Shown one piece after another: positions 4,922-5,768 of a stretch of 5,768 bases of DNA. The stretch covers positions 1 through 5,768 of the forward strand of contig QIGJ01000061.1 of assembly GCA_003229995.1 (NCBI GenBank). Reading direction: 5' to 3'. Made by a program: the position numbers and the translations under genes. The notes below the pieces were generated by a model. The model saw nothing but the letters and a program-made list of their open reading frames with translations, searched no databases and was not told the DNA's origin. Positions within the stretch are counted from its first letter, which is position 1; every line of letters starts with the position of its first letter. Source of the DNA: Gammaproteobacteria bacterium. GTDB lineage: Bacteria; Pseudomonadota; Gammaproteobacteria; SZUA-152.

Positions 4922-5752
4922 ATGAACGAAATCACCAACACACCTGTGGTAATGAGTTTTGCCGGTACCGACCCCAGTGGTGGTGCCGGTCTTCAGGCTG
5001 ATATTGAAACTCTGGTCAGCATGGGCTGTCACGCCGCACCGGTGGTCACCGCCGTCACCGTGCAAGACACTCAACAACTGTTTCGCTATCAAGCCATGAG
5101 CCCCACCCTGCTCATCGAGCAGGCACGCGCCGTGTTGGAAGACATTCCTGTCTCTGCTTTTAAAGTCGGGATGATTGGCAGTGCGGAAAATGCCGAGGCC
5201 ATCCAAAATATTTTACTTGATTACCCCGATGTACCTGTCGTACTGGATCCACTGATCAGTGCAGGCGGTGGTGGTAAACTGGCAAATGACGAGCTTATCG
5301 ATGCCATGGTTAACCTTTTGTTTCCACTCACCACAGTGCTCACCCCCAACAGCGAAGAAGCACGAGCCTTCGCTCCCGAAGCCGATACACTGGATGCCTG
5401 CGCACAGGAACTGTTGGAACTGGGCAGCGAATTTATTCTCATTACCGGTAGCCACGAAAACACACCGCACGTCATCAACAGCCTGTATAGCGAAAGCCGT
5501 TTACTGGAAAACTACACATGGGATCGCCTGCCCGGCACATTTCATGGTACCGGCTGTACCCTGGCCGCCGCTATCGCCGGACTGCTGGCACAAGACCTGC
5601 CCATTACCAGTGCGATACTTGAAGCGCAGGAATTCACTTGGGAAACACTTAACAACAGTTACCGCATTGGCATGGGACAAAACATTCCCAACCGGTTATT
5701 CTGGGCCCGTGATGATGACGACGAAAAAGAACAACCGCAACAACTACATTAA
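4922..5752 (+). CDS. thiD: Hydroxymethylpyrimidine / phosphomethylpyrimidine kinase
   Basis: Cytoplasmic ribokinase-fold enzyme that phosphorylates 4-amino-5-hydroxymethyl-2-methylpyrimidine (HMP) to HMP-P and then to HMP-PP for thiamine synthesis or salvage. The product has 276 residues, close to the usual 260-280. Landmarks from ATG 4922 are the N-terminal FAGTDPSGGAGLQADIETL (13-31), VTAVTVQDT (42-50) with the HMP-contacting glutamine position Q48, SAFKVGMIGS, VVLDPLISAGGGGKL, LTPNSEEARAF, LITGSHE and the phosphate-loop signature HGTGCT at 208-213 with the catalytic-type C212. The last residues form an acidic and glutamine-rich tail (RDDDDEKEQPQQ) that is not part of the fold. No fused ThiE domain is present, and the next gene, if any, begins beyond the window. 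It is divergent from the DUF5063-like gene. I found no TPP riboswitch in its leader. The kinase assignment is firm. A pyridoxal-type kinase of the same fold is unlikely given the HGTGCT and GTDPSGGAG motifs. Confidence 0.92.
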   Translation: MNEITNTPVVMSFAGTDPSGGAGLQADIETLVSMGCHAAPVVTAVTVQDTQQLFRYQAMSPTLLIEQARAVLEDIPVSAFKVGMIGSAENAEAIQNILLDYPDVPVVLDPLISAGGGGKLANDELIDAMVNLLFPLTTVLTPNSEEARAFAPEADTLDACAQELLELGSEFILITGSHENTPHVINSLYSESRLLENYTWDRLPGTFHGTGCTLAAAIAGLLAQDLPITSAILEAQEFTWETLNNSYRIGMGQNIPNRLFWARDDDDEKEQPQQLH

Positions 5753-5768
5753 CAATATACCCGTAGCG

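Noticed and set aside
4667..5206. Minus-strand 179-residue reading frame opposite the thiD start
   Set aside because: It runs through the fold-back element and then antisense to conserved thiD motifs, with no recognisable protein features.

Overview
The window looks like a core-chromosome stretch of a gammaproteobacterium. The main reason is the classical single-chain ArgA (amino-acid-kinase-like domain joined to a GNAT domain), which reads closely along the whole enterobacterial protein. A HemJ-type protoporphyrinogen oxidase and a CBS-containing ClC protein fit the same group. Base composition is moderate, and I see no transposase, phage gene, CRISPR array, rRNA or tRNA. I cannot name the genus.

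Layout. 1-108: the end of an upstream intergenic region, with a perfect TATAAT box and a ribosome-binding site. 109-1464 (+): argA, N-acetylglutamate synthase, first step of arginine synthesis. 1465-1734: gap with a three-copy short repeat, a stem-loop with an A/T tract that reads best as a minus-strand terminator, and a nested inverted repeat just before the next gene. 1735-3513 (+): ClC-family chloride protein with two cytoplasmic CBS repeats. 3508-3533: a 12-bp-arm palindrome lying over the stop codon of the ClC gene. 3554-3979 (+): hemJ. 3951-4508 (-): a DUF5063-like protein that overlaps hemJ tail to tail by 29 bp. 4509-4921: divergent intergenic region holding a 177-bp fold-back element with 76-bp imperfect arms. 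4922-5752 (+): thiD, HMP/HMP-P kinase of thiamine synthesis.

The genes do not form one pathway. argA stands alone, and the ClC gene and hemJ could share a transcript because only 40 bp separate them. thiD and the DUF5063 gene are divergent. I find no new multi-gene system here. The items most worth a second look are the fold-back element, the palindrome between the ClC gene and hemJ, and the ClC protein itself. That protein keeps the gating glutamate but has valine where the E. coli transporter has its internal proton glutamate, and it carries oppositely charged insertions at matching places in its two CBS repeats.
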